A DNA stretch of 64,000 bases from Megascapheus bottae (taxonomy: Eukaryota; Chordata; Mammalia; Rodentia; Geomyidae): the NCBI GenBank assembly GCA_024803745.1, contig JANJXV010000024.1, positions 15,695,927 through 15,759,926 on the forward strand. Direction: 5' to 3'. Numbering within the stretch: position 1 is the first letter of the stretch; each line of letters begins with the position of its first letter. The position numbers were made by a program, and so were the translations under genes. Shown piece by piece: positions 55,145 to 64,000 of the stretch. The notes beneath the pieces are model-generated. The model had not been told where the DNA came from. It ran no database searches and saw only the letters and a list, made by a program, of their open reading frames with translations.

Positions 55145-56155
55145 TTGAGGGAAAATGGTATGTAAATGACTATATATGACATTGGTTAGAAGAAATAAAT
55201 AAGCATGATATGTAACTTATTTGAGGTAATTTTTATCTTATGCTCGGTTTCCTTACTTAAATCATTCAGTTTGTTGGTTTAGTTATTTTGTATCTCACTA
55301 ATGCTAAGCTCAGTACTTTTACCTGTGCTTCTGAGCATTTTAAGTAGGACAGGCAGTATGACTGTAGAGATATTTATTGAGATCATTGAGAAAATTACCA
55401 TGATGTAGGAAAATGAAAATAAAATAGAAGCTAGATCTGAAGACTTTGTTGTTGCTTTATTAAACTTGCTTATTAGCAAGTCATCTTAGCAAGTTACCCA
55501 TGGGTGATTTGAACATATCTGTGTTTATGTTTAGACTTGAAGTTTGCATATTGTATAACTTGAATTATATACGAAGAGAGTAGCTACTTATGTCCTTTGC
55601 ATTATGTAATGAAAAAGGTACTTCCATGTAAGAGTTCTGTGTTCCCTATAGCTTTCGTTATATAATACAATGGATGCTTCAATTAGATGCAAACCTCTGA
55701 ATGAACAGTTAAAGTGCACAGGCTGATTATGAATTACATTTTCTTAACATGAAGGTTATGTAGGTTACATGTTTTACTACTTCCTGCAGCTTTTCAAAAT
55801 GATCCACTTCAGAATGACATTCAACTTTGCAAGAGATGATTGAAATGGGCATTGGAAGAAAATCTCTTAGGGATTTATGGAGCAATTAAGGAGAAGGACC
55901 CTGGGAATCCCATTCTTTTTTAACAATAAAACAATATGTAGTTAGAATTTTAGGAAAATATGAAGCGGTCTTAGTGAATAAAGAAATTATGAGAGATGCT
56001 TATATTTTTAATAGAAGGGATCCAAACAATTAGTCTCATTTGCAAAATCTCATTAGAATATGTAATATAATTACTGCAGTGATCTAAATATGAAGTAAAT
56101 AATTTGTGAGAAACCTTCTAGAGAGTAACTCCAGAAACTTCATAATATGACAAAA
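55145..56155. other. Unique intronic sequence
   Basis: About 1 kb of AT-rich DNA with no young repeat. Confidence 0.45.
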
Positions 56156-56159
56156 CTGA

Positions 56160-56430
56160 CTGGCTTCATATTCTACCCTAAGGGCCCACACTCCTTAAGG
56201 GCGCCATGTCCACTTCAGGCCAGCCAATCATATTTCTTTCTCTTAGTATTCTCGTTCCTAATTCACTTTGCTCACTTGGTAATTGTATGCACTACTATTT
56301 GTACACTTGCAGACATTTCTCAGTTTCATTTTTTCTGGATTGGAAGGTCAGTAAAAGTAAGTACTTTGTTCCTAGTGCTGTTCTTGGACATAAAAGGTTC
56401 TTAGTAACTGTTGGCTAGATTAATGAATAT
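56160..56430 (+). repeat. Possible L2 fossil
   Basis: Ends with TGGAAGGTCAGTAAAAGTAA, CCTAGTGCTGTTCTTGGACA, AAAAGGTTCTTAGTAACTGT, the layout of an L2/MIR 3' end. Diverged. Confidence 0.45.
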
Positions 56431-56434
56431 TTAT

Positions 56435-57885
56435 TACTTATTCACATAACTTTTTACACTACTGACATTACTCATAGGAAGCAATGCCAAACATAATTTT
56501 AGACTCTCAGAATCTTGTTTATTTGATGTGAAGTTTAGCATTGAAAATGGTCACAAATAATCAATAAAAACGTATGCTTCTTCCTTAAGAGGTAAGGGAA
56601 TCAATGAATGGGTCATTCAAAGATTTAGAAATTACTCTTTAAGTGGGACAATATTGAGATGTTGAGCTGGGGTGGGAGATAAATGACTGGCACCCCCTTC
56701 CCCTATGTCCATTTTGTCTCTGGAAATGATGCTTTTGGCAATAACTACATCACTAGTAAACATGCCTGCCCAGACAAGAAAGGTGTTAACTGAATTCAAC
56801 TTCGCTAATTCCATGCTCACTTCAGAGTGACTGACATCATGTCTCAGTTGGGGGTTAAGTCTGTAATTGCCACAGTCATAGTGCTGTGTATTGTGCCTGC
56901 AGATGGCTCTGAATCTGTTAAGGAAAGAACAAGATAAATATTTTCTTATAAATATGAAAGGAAGAGTTAAACACTTATTGTTTAGAAACCAAGCTGATAA
57001 GCATATTACATTGTCTGAGGCACCAGAAATAAGCAAATTAATTGGATGCAAATAACTGTTTCTTACAAAGTGTGGGATAATAATAGTATCTGTTTAGATG
57101 TTTATGGCAAGTTTATTTACATGCCACAATTTTCTGCTAATTTTCCTGTGCAAAATGATAACTGTTGGTTCCTTTTGTTATTCATACATAATACTTTGTT
57201 GGTGCTATGAAAACAATTATCCCATCTTTCTATCTTTGCCATGCCAAGGGCAGATTTAAAGAATATTTGTGAAAGCACGCTAAAGAACTGTTCAATATGT
57301 GGTTTTTCTTCTTTTTAATGCTTTCAACAAATGGTTGCCATCATAATCACCATGTAATACAATTCTTATTATTGGAGATTAGCACTCAATATTTCTGTTC
57401 AGATTGACTTTCTGTTGATCTTTTTCAAGAATGTCTTTTTATGTCAACTTCTTGGTGAAGCTTCAGAGGTTTCCTTTCTTCAGGCAGTACAGGGAATTGA
57501 GCAGTTTATATTGACAATATGATCCATGGTGTGGACTTCTGCCATTTCCAATTATGAGTAATTGCATTCATTTTTGAAAGAAGTTTGTAATCTCTGCGGA
57601 GTATTTCTCATATGCTAAAGGAAGCTTGGATCTTTTCCTGCTGTTAAAATCTTGTTGCTGCTCTGTTTATGTTTCTGAAGGTGTATTATAAGTAATGAGC
57701 AAGATCCTTCATTTTTCAAGATAATCAATTCTTCTGTGTAATTATCTTGGATTGTATATCAGATGCCTCATAGGCAAGGTAACTTTTCACTTGGGAAAAA
57801 AGTTATTATATTTTTTTGTATACAACTTTCTGAATTTATCCACTCCTATCCTCCTTAGCAGTGTGAGACACATCTCTTTTTTTCT
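56435..57885. other. Repeat-poor sequence, candidate conserved intronic DNA
   Basis: About 1.45 kb without a recognised repeat. A 139-codon minus-strand frame at 56632-57051 has no recognisable product. Regulatory function can only be suspected. Confidence 0.4.
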
Positions 57886-57887
57886 TT

Positions 57888-58012
57888 CTTTTTTTTTTTT
57901 TTTTTCTTTAGGGGGTTGTCGGTCATGGGGCTTGAACGCTACCCTGGGCACTACCCTTAAGTGTTCTGCTCAAGGCTAGTACTCTACCACTTGAGCTACT
58001 GCACCACTTCCG
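57888..58012 (-). repeat. SINE ID-like half, antisense, truncated
   Basis: T-rich tail, GGTCATGGGGCTTGAACGCT, CTACCACTTGAGCTACTGCA, CCACTTCC; the head half is missing. Confidence 0.85.
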
Positions 58013-58014
58013 TG

Positions 58015-59975
58015 AGACACATCTCTACTAAGTTACTATTGGGTCTTGTTTGTTCTGCATATGCTAAGTCTCCAGCATTTTGCTCCATTCCACACATTTT
58101 CATCAGCTACTCTGACATTTTGACATGATAATTTGGAGATCATTATGCTATGGAATGCCAAGCACCATGATTGTGATTGATTTCTTAAAATTTACTTTTG
58201 TTCACAAAACAGGAAGTAGAGCAAAGATGGGCTTTAGTTCTGACTTTTCATACAGCCAGAAATTTTAAAAATTTAGTTTAAAAGGACAGTAGAACATTTT
58301 GTATTTTATATTAGTTTGTGTCAGCTCTTCATGCTCCAATTATAGGGGTGACATAAGAAGTTTGAACCACTGAACTGTGCAAATTGATGTTTTGCCTTTG
58401 GGAAGGGACCCTCTTTACTGTCTTTTCCATTGATTGCTGTGTGGAGATGAAAATTCTTAAGGCTTATGGAAAGACATTACTGTGGAGTTTTATTTTTTGG
58501 GGGGGAAGGAGATAGAAGAGGGGCACAAGCACACCTTTGGGATCTTCTGTTCTTTGTTCCTCCTCTCAGACTGTTCCCAGGTTGAGAAATCAAACTACCT
58601 TTCAATAATTCTGACTTAAAGGGAGGAGAAAAATCAATTGGTGGATTTTGAGGAGAGAATCAATTTTCTTATTATAGGAAAAGATGAGAGATATAACTAT
58701 CTTGTGTTTGCAAATTATTTGCTTTCAATCTGTGATGCTTTCAAGAGTTTGAGAAATAGGACATTTAACTTTTCAACTTATGACTGATAGGATCATAGTA
58801 AAAGTGCTTCAGCCTAATGGAAGCTTAAAATGGAGCTCTGGAATTGCTGGATCATACTTGACAGTGATTTGTATGTCTACAGATTATTAAACCTCAGCAT
58901 AGAAAATGCCCTGATTTAAAAATTTTCAATTTTATTTACTTGGTCTGATGTGAGGAACAGGCATCATTCTTGTTGTTTTATGTGGTACAATATAAGTTTC
59001 TCAACCACAGTTAAGTTTGTGGGTTAAGGCCAACAAAACTGAGCTTCAAGAATTTCTTTCTCTCTTGGACTTCTCAATTGGACAATTGTTTACTTTTCCT
59101 TTACCCTTGACTTTGTTCTCTGTTGACATCTAGATGTAGCAATTTGTTCTTTGAACAGCTTGACCGTGTGTCACCAATGACACATATGTCTTAGAAAGAA
59201 TGCTCAAGATATCTCAAAAGGCACAGTAATCATATTGGGTTATATTTTGTTGTATTTATCATGCGGATCCTCAGAGCTCTGTAAAAAATAACCAAGGCTC
59301 ATTTAACTCTGGCTAAGTATATAAAGACTTAATGTTCTGAAATTACTATGATTGCATTTATAAATTGGGAAATGGATTCAATAATTGGGGATTGAATATT
59401 AGTTTGTAATTTTCAGGTTTCTTTAGTCATTTATATATTAGCACACATATTACTTGTTTTGTTTTTTACCTGTCCTCTTTTCATTTTGATCAAAAGTGAC
59501 TTTATAGAGGTAATGTGGAAGTTATATATGAAAATTCTAATTTTAATGAGTTACTGGAGGGGACTGTAGGAATATTCATGCATTGGAAATATTGAACGGC
59601 AGGAGAATTTTAGCCAAAAGTGGTAAGACTTGGGGTAAGGAGTTAGGTAATCACTACTGTGGTTTGGAAGAACAGTGACGATGGTTAAGTGATGAGAATA
59701 CTGACTTTCAAAGGGCAAGGCAATGAAGTCTCAGAATGTCGAATAAAGAACCTTGAGAAGAAACATGGCTGATCATAGTATGCTTACAACTTTAATGAGG
59801 TACATTGATGCGCCAAGTATAAAATTGTTTTGAAATCGTAAAATATTTCTTTCATGAATTATCTGCCTTACATTTCAGGATGTCACTTCCTTACTGTTGC
59901 TAAGTTAGTGTTCAGTACACAAGGATTTTTCTTTTGTAAGTTTGGTTTTTAAATTTTATAATAATTGCGAATACT
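58015..59975. other. Repeat-poor intronic sequence
   Basis: About 1.95 kb with no recognised SINE or L1, and no coding evidence. Confidence 0.45.
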
Positions 59976-59979
59976 AATT

Positions 59980-60425
59980 TATATTACAATAAAATTTAGC
60001 ATCTTAAATGATACTGCTAGCAGTTTTTAGTATAGTCACAAAGTTGTAGGATCATTATCACTTTCAAATTCCAGAATGTGTTTATCACCCCAGGAAGGGA
60101 TCCGTCATTCCTGAGTACTCATCATCATTCATCTCTTCCTTTCCCTATTTCTCAGCTTTTGATGATCATGAGTTGATTTTCTTTTTGATGAATTTATCTA
60201 TTCTGAGCACTTCATGTAAATGGGATTATACAACATGTAGCCATTGTGACTTAGCACAAAATCTTAATTATATAATAGCACAGTCTGTCCTACAGCATGT
60301 ATTTCTACTTGATTTCTTACTATATCTTAATAATGTTATCTTTTAGAGATATTTTACTTATTTATTAATCGGTATACATTTTGGTTATTTTCCACTTCTT
60401 GGTTACTATGAATATGGCTCTGATG
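59980..60425 (-). mobile_element. Ancient L1 (L1M-type) fossil, antisense
   Basis: TTATCACCCCAGGAAGGGAT, AATTTATCTATTCTGAGCAC, TTCATGTAAATGGGATTATA, ATTTTGGTTATTTTCCACTT, GGTTACTATGAATATGGCTC. These follow the order common to antisense L1M sequences in mammals. Confidence 0.65.
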
Positions 60426-60555
60426 TATCTATGTATGTATTTATATATACACATATACACAGATACACATAGACATATTTAGATCTATCTATGTATCTAT
60501 CTATGTATCTATCTATGTATCTATGTATCTATCTATGTATCTATGTATCTATCTA

Positions 60556-60606
<51 letters not shown>
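60426..60606. repeat. (TATC)n / TATG tetranucleotide microsatellite
   Basis: Mixed TCTATGTA units grading into about 13 perfect CTAT units at 60558-60605, joined directly to the ID-like half of an antisense SINE. Confidence 0.96.
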
Positions 60607-60768
60607 ACTTTGAGCCACAGCACTACTTCCAGTTTTTGATTAGTTAATTGTAGATAAGAGTTTTACGGGGTATTTTCTGTCTGGGCTTGCTTTGAACCAT
60701 AGTCATAAGATCTTAGCCTCCTGATTAGTTAGGATTACAGATGTGACATATTTGGTGCCTGGCTTGCT
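60607..60768 (-). repeat. Composite SINE, antisense, tail replaced by microsatellite
   Basis: CTTTGAGCCACAGCACTACT, GTTAATTGTAGATAAGAGTT, CTTAGCCTCCTGATTAGTTA, GGTGCCTGGC. The tail-side end is missing and the microsatellite takes its place. Confidence 0.85.
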
Positions 60769-61136
60769 ATGAAAATTTTTGTAACTATCTTTCAGTCAGT
60801 ACAATTTCACTTTCCTTAGGAATAGTAGTTTTCTGTTTTGAAATTGACTATACCATTTTATATTCATACTATATTAGGCATATTATTTGAGATGTAACTG
60901 ATACACTGTTGATAAATAAGTGTGCCTTTGCAGCCCTTTGAGACTTCATGTATGTTGAGATGAGTTATTGTTTGAAGCTTTGGAGGATCATACAGTTTAG
61001 AGTTGGAAGTTTTCTAATGGATTATTTTCCTATTGGGATGAAAGTTATCTGTAGTGAAGAATCTTTGCCTCTACTTAGCTCAATCAGCACTATAAATAGG
61101 TGCCTAGTATGTCATTCATTCTGAATGAATGGACTC

Positions 61137-61139
61137 TGT

Positions 61140-61201
<62 letters not shown>

Positions 61202-61245
61202 TGTTTGTGTGTGTGTGTCTCTGTGTGTGTGTGTGTGTGTGTGTT
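61137..61245. repeat. Compound (GT)n(CTGT)n(GT)n microsatellite
   Basis: GT units, eight CTGT units at 61171-61201, then GT units again, next to the tail of the following SINE. Confidence 0.97.
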
Positions 61246-61476
61246 TCTTGTCCATCATGGGCTTGAACTCTGGGCCTGAGTGCTGTCTTTGAGCTCTTCA
61301 GCTTAAGGCCAAGGCTGTGCCTCTTGAGCCACAATACCACTTTTGGTTTTCTGGTGGTTATTTGGAGATAAGAGTCTCACAGACATTCATGGTTGGGCTG
61401 GCTTTGAAATATGATCCTCAGATTTCAGCCTCCTGAGTAGGTAGGATTATAGGGGCGAGTCACCAGTGCCTGGCTC
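61246..61476 (-). repeat. 7SL-headed composite SINE, antisense
   Basis: TCCATCATGGGCTTGAACTC, GGTTTTCTGGTGGTTATTTG, CAGCCTCCTGAGTAGGTAGG, GGGGCGAGTCACCAGTGCCT. Confidence 0.93.
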
Positions 61477-61497
61477 CTCCTTGTATTTTGTAATTAG

Positions 61498-61622
61498 AAA
61501 ATAAATTATGCCCAGAGAATCCAAGGGACTCTCTAAAGGTCATAGAAGTTACAGCAGAACAAGGACTAGAATCTTCTTCTGGATTTCTTTTCCAAACTCC
61601 TAATCACTGCTTTTCCTGAGCT
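61498..61622 (-). repeat. MIR element, antisense
   Basis: GCCCAGAGAATCCAAGGGAC, TCTAAAGGTCATAGAAGTTA, GCAGAACAAGGACTAGAATC, CTCCTAATCACTGCTTTTCC: the antisense MIR order (GAGG, AAGGTCACACAGC, CAGAGCTGGGATTCGAACCC, CTCC). Confidence 0.8.
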
Positions 61623-61624
61623 TG

Positions 61625-62430
61625 ATGACCTAGTACTGAAATTTTGTAATAGCTTTGTAACTGTGCTTTGAGAGTTTATTGACATTTAATGAGTGTTTTT
61701 GTTCTTGTGAAGTCATTTACATGTTTATTGCTGAGTCTAGCATTAATAAAAAGAGAGGAAATAACATTTAAATAAGTGCTTTTTACCTAAGGAAGATAAA
61801 TTACAGTTGCCTATCAGTAAATAGACAACCTTCATAGCTGCCAAGATTATTAAATTGTGGAAGTCAGTCGACTTGTGCCCTTCCTTGTGAGTCACTTACT
61901 TAACAAAAAAAATTCTGAATAAATTATCTGAGAATGAGACATTGTGAATACAAGTTTGCTGTTTAGTAATGCCTTTTTTTCTAATCACCCTGTGGATGGA
62001 AGAATCAGTCATCAGTTTCTTCCCCCCTTAAACTGCTCTTAAAGAGTAATGTATTAGAAATTAAATGTAGCATAGCATAGGAAAGCATAAATTACTCTTT
62101 ATTGAAAGTAGTGTTTTGGAGCCACATTTGCTCAATAAGTAGAGCTGTGTGTCTGAAGGATCAGTTTATAGACTGGACTATAATAGAATTGAGAGTCTGT
62201 GCAAATGCTGTAGACTATAGGTTATAGACAAGAGCCTTTGGGCCAAAGAGCTCTTTATGTCTTTGTTTTTTTTCTAGTTTTTATCAAGTCTTTGTTTTTT
62301 AGTAAGTTTTATGGGAAACATTCATTTCAATTATTTTAGTTAAGACTCTTTGCTAATCAGAATATTAGGTAGAATTCCTTAAACAGAATATTAAAATATT
62401 ACTTGAAGGTACTATTTTCTCCATTTTTTT
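61625..62430. other. Unique intronic sequence
   Basis: No recognised repeat or gene. Confidence 0.45.
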
Positions 62431-62439
62431 TTGAACTAG

Positions 62440-62727
62440 CTTTTTTTTTTTTTTTTTTTTTCCGTCATTCGTGGGGCTTGAATGCCCAGTCTGGGCCTGG
62501 GCATTGTCTTGTTCTTCAGCATGGGCCTTGTCAGTGCCCTTGAACTCTTCATCTCATGGCTACCACCCTACTCCTGGAGCCACAGTGCCACTTCCCATTT
62601 TCTAGTGGTGAATTGGAGATAAGAGTCTCACAGACTTTAGTGCCCCAGCTGTCTTGGAACCGTGATTCTCAGATCTCAGCCTCTTGAGTAGCTGGGATCA
62701 TGGGCGTGAGCCACCATACCCGGGAAC
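62440..62727 (-). repeat. 7SL-headed composite SINE, antisense, with tail-side duplication
   Basis: T21 tail, TCATTCGTGGGGCTTGAATG, then GGGCCTGGGCATTGTCTTGT and a second GGGCCTTGTCAGTGCCCTTG, GTGGTGAATTGGAGATAAGA, GCCTCTTGAGTAGCTGGGAT, GGGCGTGAGCCACCATACCC. It carries about 45 extra bp, comparable to the copy at 12954-13242. Confidence 0.92.
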
Positions 62728-62914
62728 TAGCTGTTTTAATTAGCTAGTTTCAATTAAATAGGTAGTCCCCAAGTTCTGGTTGTATTTGTGCAAATCTGTG
62801 GTACACTTCCTAGAAGATTTACAGTCCTTTTCTGTTCCATCCCTGTGATTTCTGGAATTGTGATTAGTGGAAAGTATATTGAACATGTTCATTAAACTAA
62901 GAAATAAGGGCAAT

Positions 62915-63114
62915 GGGCCTGGAGTGTGGCCTAGTGGTAGAGTGCTTGTATAGCATGCATAAAGCCTTGAATAGGATTCCTTGGTAACATATACACAGAA
63001 AAGCCAGAACTGGTGTTGTGGCTCAAGTGGTAGAGCTTTGAGAAAGTTCAAGGACAGTAGCCAAGTCCTAAGTTCAAGCCCCAGGACTGGCAAAAAATAA
63101 AAATAAAAAATAGA
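62915..63114 (+). repeat. ID-like SINE, sense
   Basis: GGGCCTGGAGTGTGGCCTAG, ATAGGATTCCTTGGTAACAT, AAAGCCAGAACTGGTGTTGT, AAGTTCAAGCCCCAGGACTG, A-rich tail. Confidence 0.94.
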
Positions 63115-63144
63115 AAGACAGACAGACAGACAGACAGACAGAAA

Positions 63145-63187
<43 letters not shown>

Positions 63188-63189
63188 AT
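63115..63189. repeat. (ACAG)n(AAAT)n microsatellite from a SINE tail
   Basis: About seven ACAG units and about twelve AAAT units directly after the A-rich tail of the sense ID-like SINE. Confidence 0.97.
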
Positions 63190-63595
63190 TGGTAGGGAGT
63201 TGAAGATTTGTGGTCACTTTTTGGGTATGTTACTACTGGTGTGGAATTACTTAAATTACAGAACTTTTTCTATATAGGAAAAGTTATATATTTATAAAAT
63301 GTAGATCGGAATATTTTCTACTTCATGGCATAGCTTTATATTTGATAAAGTATTACATGGGACCTAGAGTAGGCAGTGGTTGTTGGTGAACTCTAAGCCT
63401 GAGAGTTCCTTTGAAAGCAAAATATTTTTGGTCTGTGTAAAAGTGTATTTGTATGTCTGTATATATATGTCTATAAATATTTATCCTTCTAGTTTATGAC
63501 CATCTCATGTTTTTTGTTTGTCTTTAATTGATTATATAATTGATAAGTGAATCCATATGTCTATGGATAATCTAGACCTTTAAAACTTACCTTAA
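63190..63595. other. Unique intronic sequence
   Basis: No recognised element. Confidence 0.45.
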
Positions 63596-63597
63596 AA

Positions 63598-63795
63598 TAC
63601 GGAGTGTGGCCTAGTGGTAGAGTGCTTGCCTAGCATACACGAAAGCCCTCGTTTGATTCCTTGGTACCACATACATTACAAAGGCCAGAGGCGGTGCTGT
63701 GGCTCAAGTGGTAGAGCTCTAGCCTTGGGAAATCCCATGGACAGTGCTCAGGCCCTGAGTTCAAGCCCCAGAACTGGCAAATAAATAAATAAACA
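63598..63795 (+). repeat. ID-like SINE, sense
   Basis: ACGGAGTGTGGCCTAGTGGT, CTCGTTTGATTCCTTGGTAC, GGCCAGAGGCGGTGCTGTGG, CTGAGTTCAAGCCCCAGAAC, (AAAT)n tail at 63779-63795. Confidence 0.95.
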
Positions 63796-64000
63796 AACCC
63801 AATGTTTCATATATAATAAAAATGATTAAAAAATATGGTGTAGTATGGATACTTGTCAATAGTTTGTAGAAATCTAAGGGTTTTCTACTTTTTCTGGTTT
63901 CTACTCATGCTACTATTATTATCTACATTATCCAAGTTGGAAACCATGACATTAATTTTCCTAGTCTGTATTGTTTTGTAATTCTTCCTAGCAGATTACT
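63796..64000. other. Unique intronic sequence to window end
   Basis: No recognised element; still inside the EXOC4 intron. Confidence 0.45.

Larger units (their letters stand above)
18621..64000 (+). other. EXOC4: EXOC4 intron, 5' part (runs off the window)
   Basis: It begins with GTAAGA at 18621. At least 45.4 kb belong to one intron because the following coding segment of SEC8 is absent. Very large introns are known for EXOC4 in mammals. It contains the UBLCP1 pseudogene, a solo LTR and most of the repeats listed below. Confidence 0.85.

Noticed and set aside
60480..60605. Regularly spaced short repeats resembling an array
   Set aside because: Simple tetranucleotide microsatellite; no unique spacers, and the genome is mammalian, so no CRISPR.
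61116..61340. 74-codon frame with Thr-His repeats
   Set aside because: Produced by the compound (GT)n microsatellite and the adjoining SINE.
1..64000. A new defence system, operon or mobile gene cluster
   Set aside because: The window is rodent intron sequence of EXOC4; nothing beyond one host gene, a retropseudogene and repeats is supported.

Overview
The window is mammalian nuclear DNA, almost certainly from a rodent. It is AT-rich intron sequence carrying two spliced coding exons with canonical AG/GT borders, dense SINEs and LINE-1 fragments, a solo LTR, a processed pseudogene and many microsatellites. The SINEs fall into two related families. One is an ID/tRNA-like element. The other has a 7SL/B1-like head joined to the same second half. 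From memory these resemble SINEs of castorimorph rodents (kangaroo rats, pocket mice, pocket gophers, beaver). That assignment is an inference and was not checked by alignment.

The only functional gene seen is EXOC4 (SEC8), on the + strand. One internal exon lies at 230-473 and the next at 18446-18620, separated by an 18.0 kb intron. They join in frame and encode about 140 consecutive residues of the exocyst subunit, roughly residues 255-394 of the 974-residue human protein. Everything after 18620 (over 45 kb) is one EXOC4 intron; the following exon is not in the window.

Intronic layout: 1-18 kb holds exon 1 of the pair, a Tigger-like DNA transposon fossil (3.94-4.50 kb), two L1 pieces (7.3-8.3 kb), MIR fossils and an antisense 1.24 kb L1 (13.8-15.1 kb) with target-site duplications. 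At 18-31 kb are the second exon, SINE clusters (including a SINE inside another SINE at 28.96-29.35 kb), a short L1 3' end (26.4 kb) and an antisense solo LTR (29.6-30.1 kb). At 31-43 kb are an L2 fossil, an older antisense L1 (33.6-34.8 kb), a UBLCP1 processed pseudogene on the minus strand (35.84-38.72 kb) that was itself hit by a 5'-inverted L1, and another antisense 1.15 kb L1 (41.1-42.3 kb). From 43-64 kb there are SINEs, L2/MIR/ancient L1 remnants, microsatellites grown from SINE tails, a 62-bp tandem duplication at 55.0 kb, and long repeat-poor stretches (55.1-57.9 and 58.0-60.0 kb).

No RNA gene, CRISPR array, operon or new coding system is visible. The most informative structures are the nested retroposition history of the UBLCP1 copy, the solo LTR, the SINE lying about 40 bp upstream of a constitutive exon, and the strong antisense bias of SINEs in this gene.
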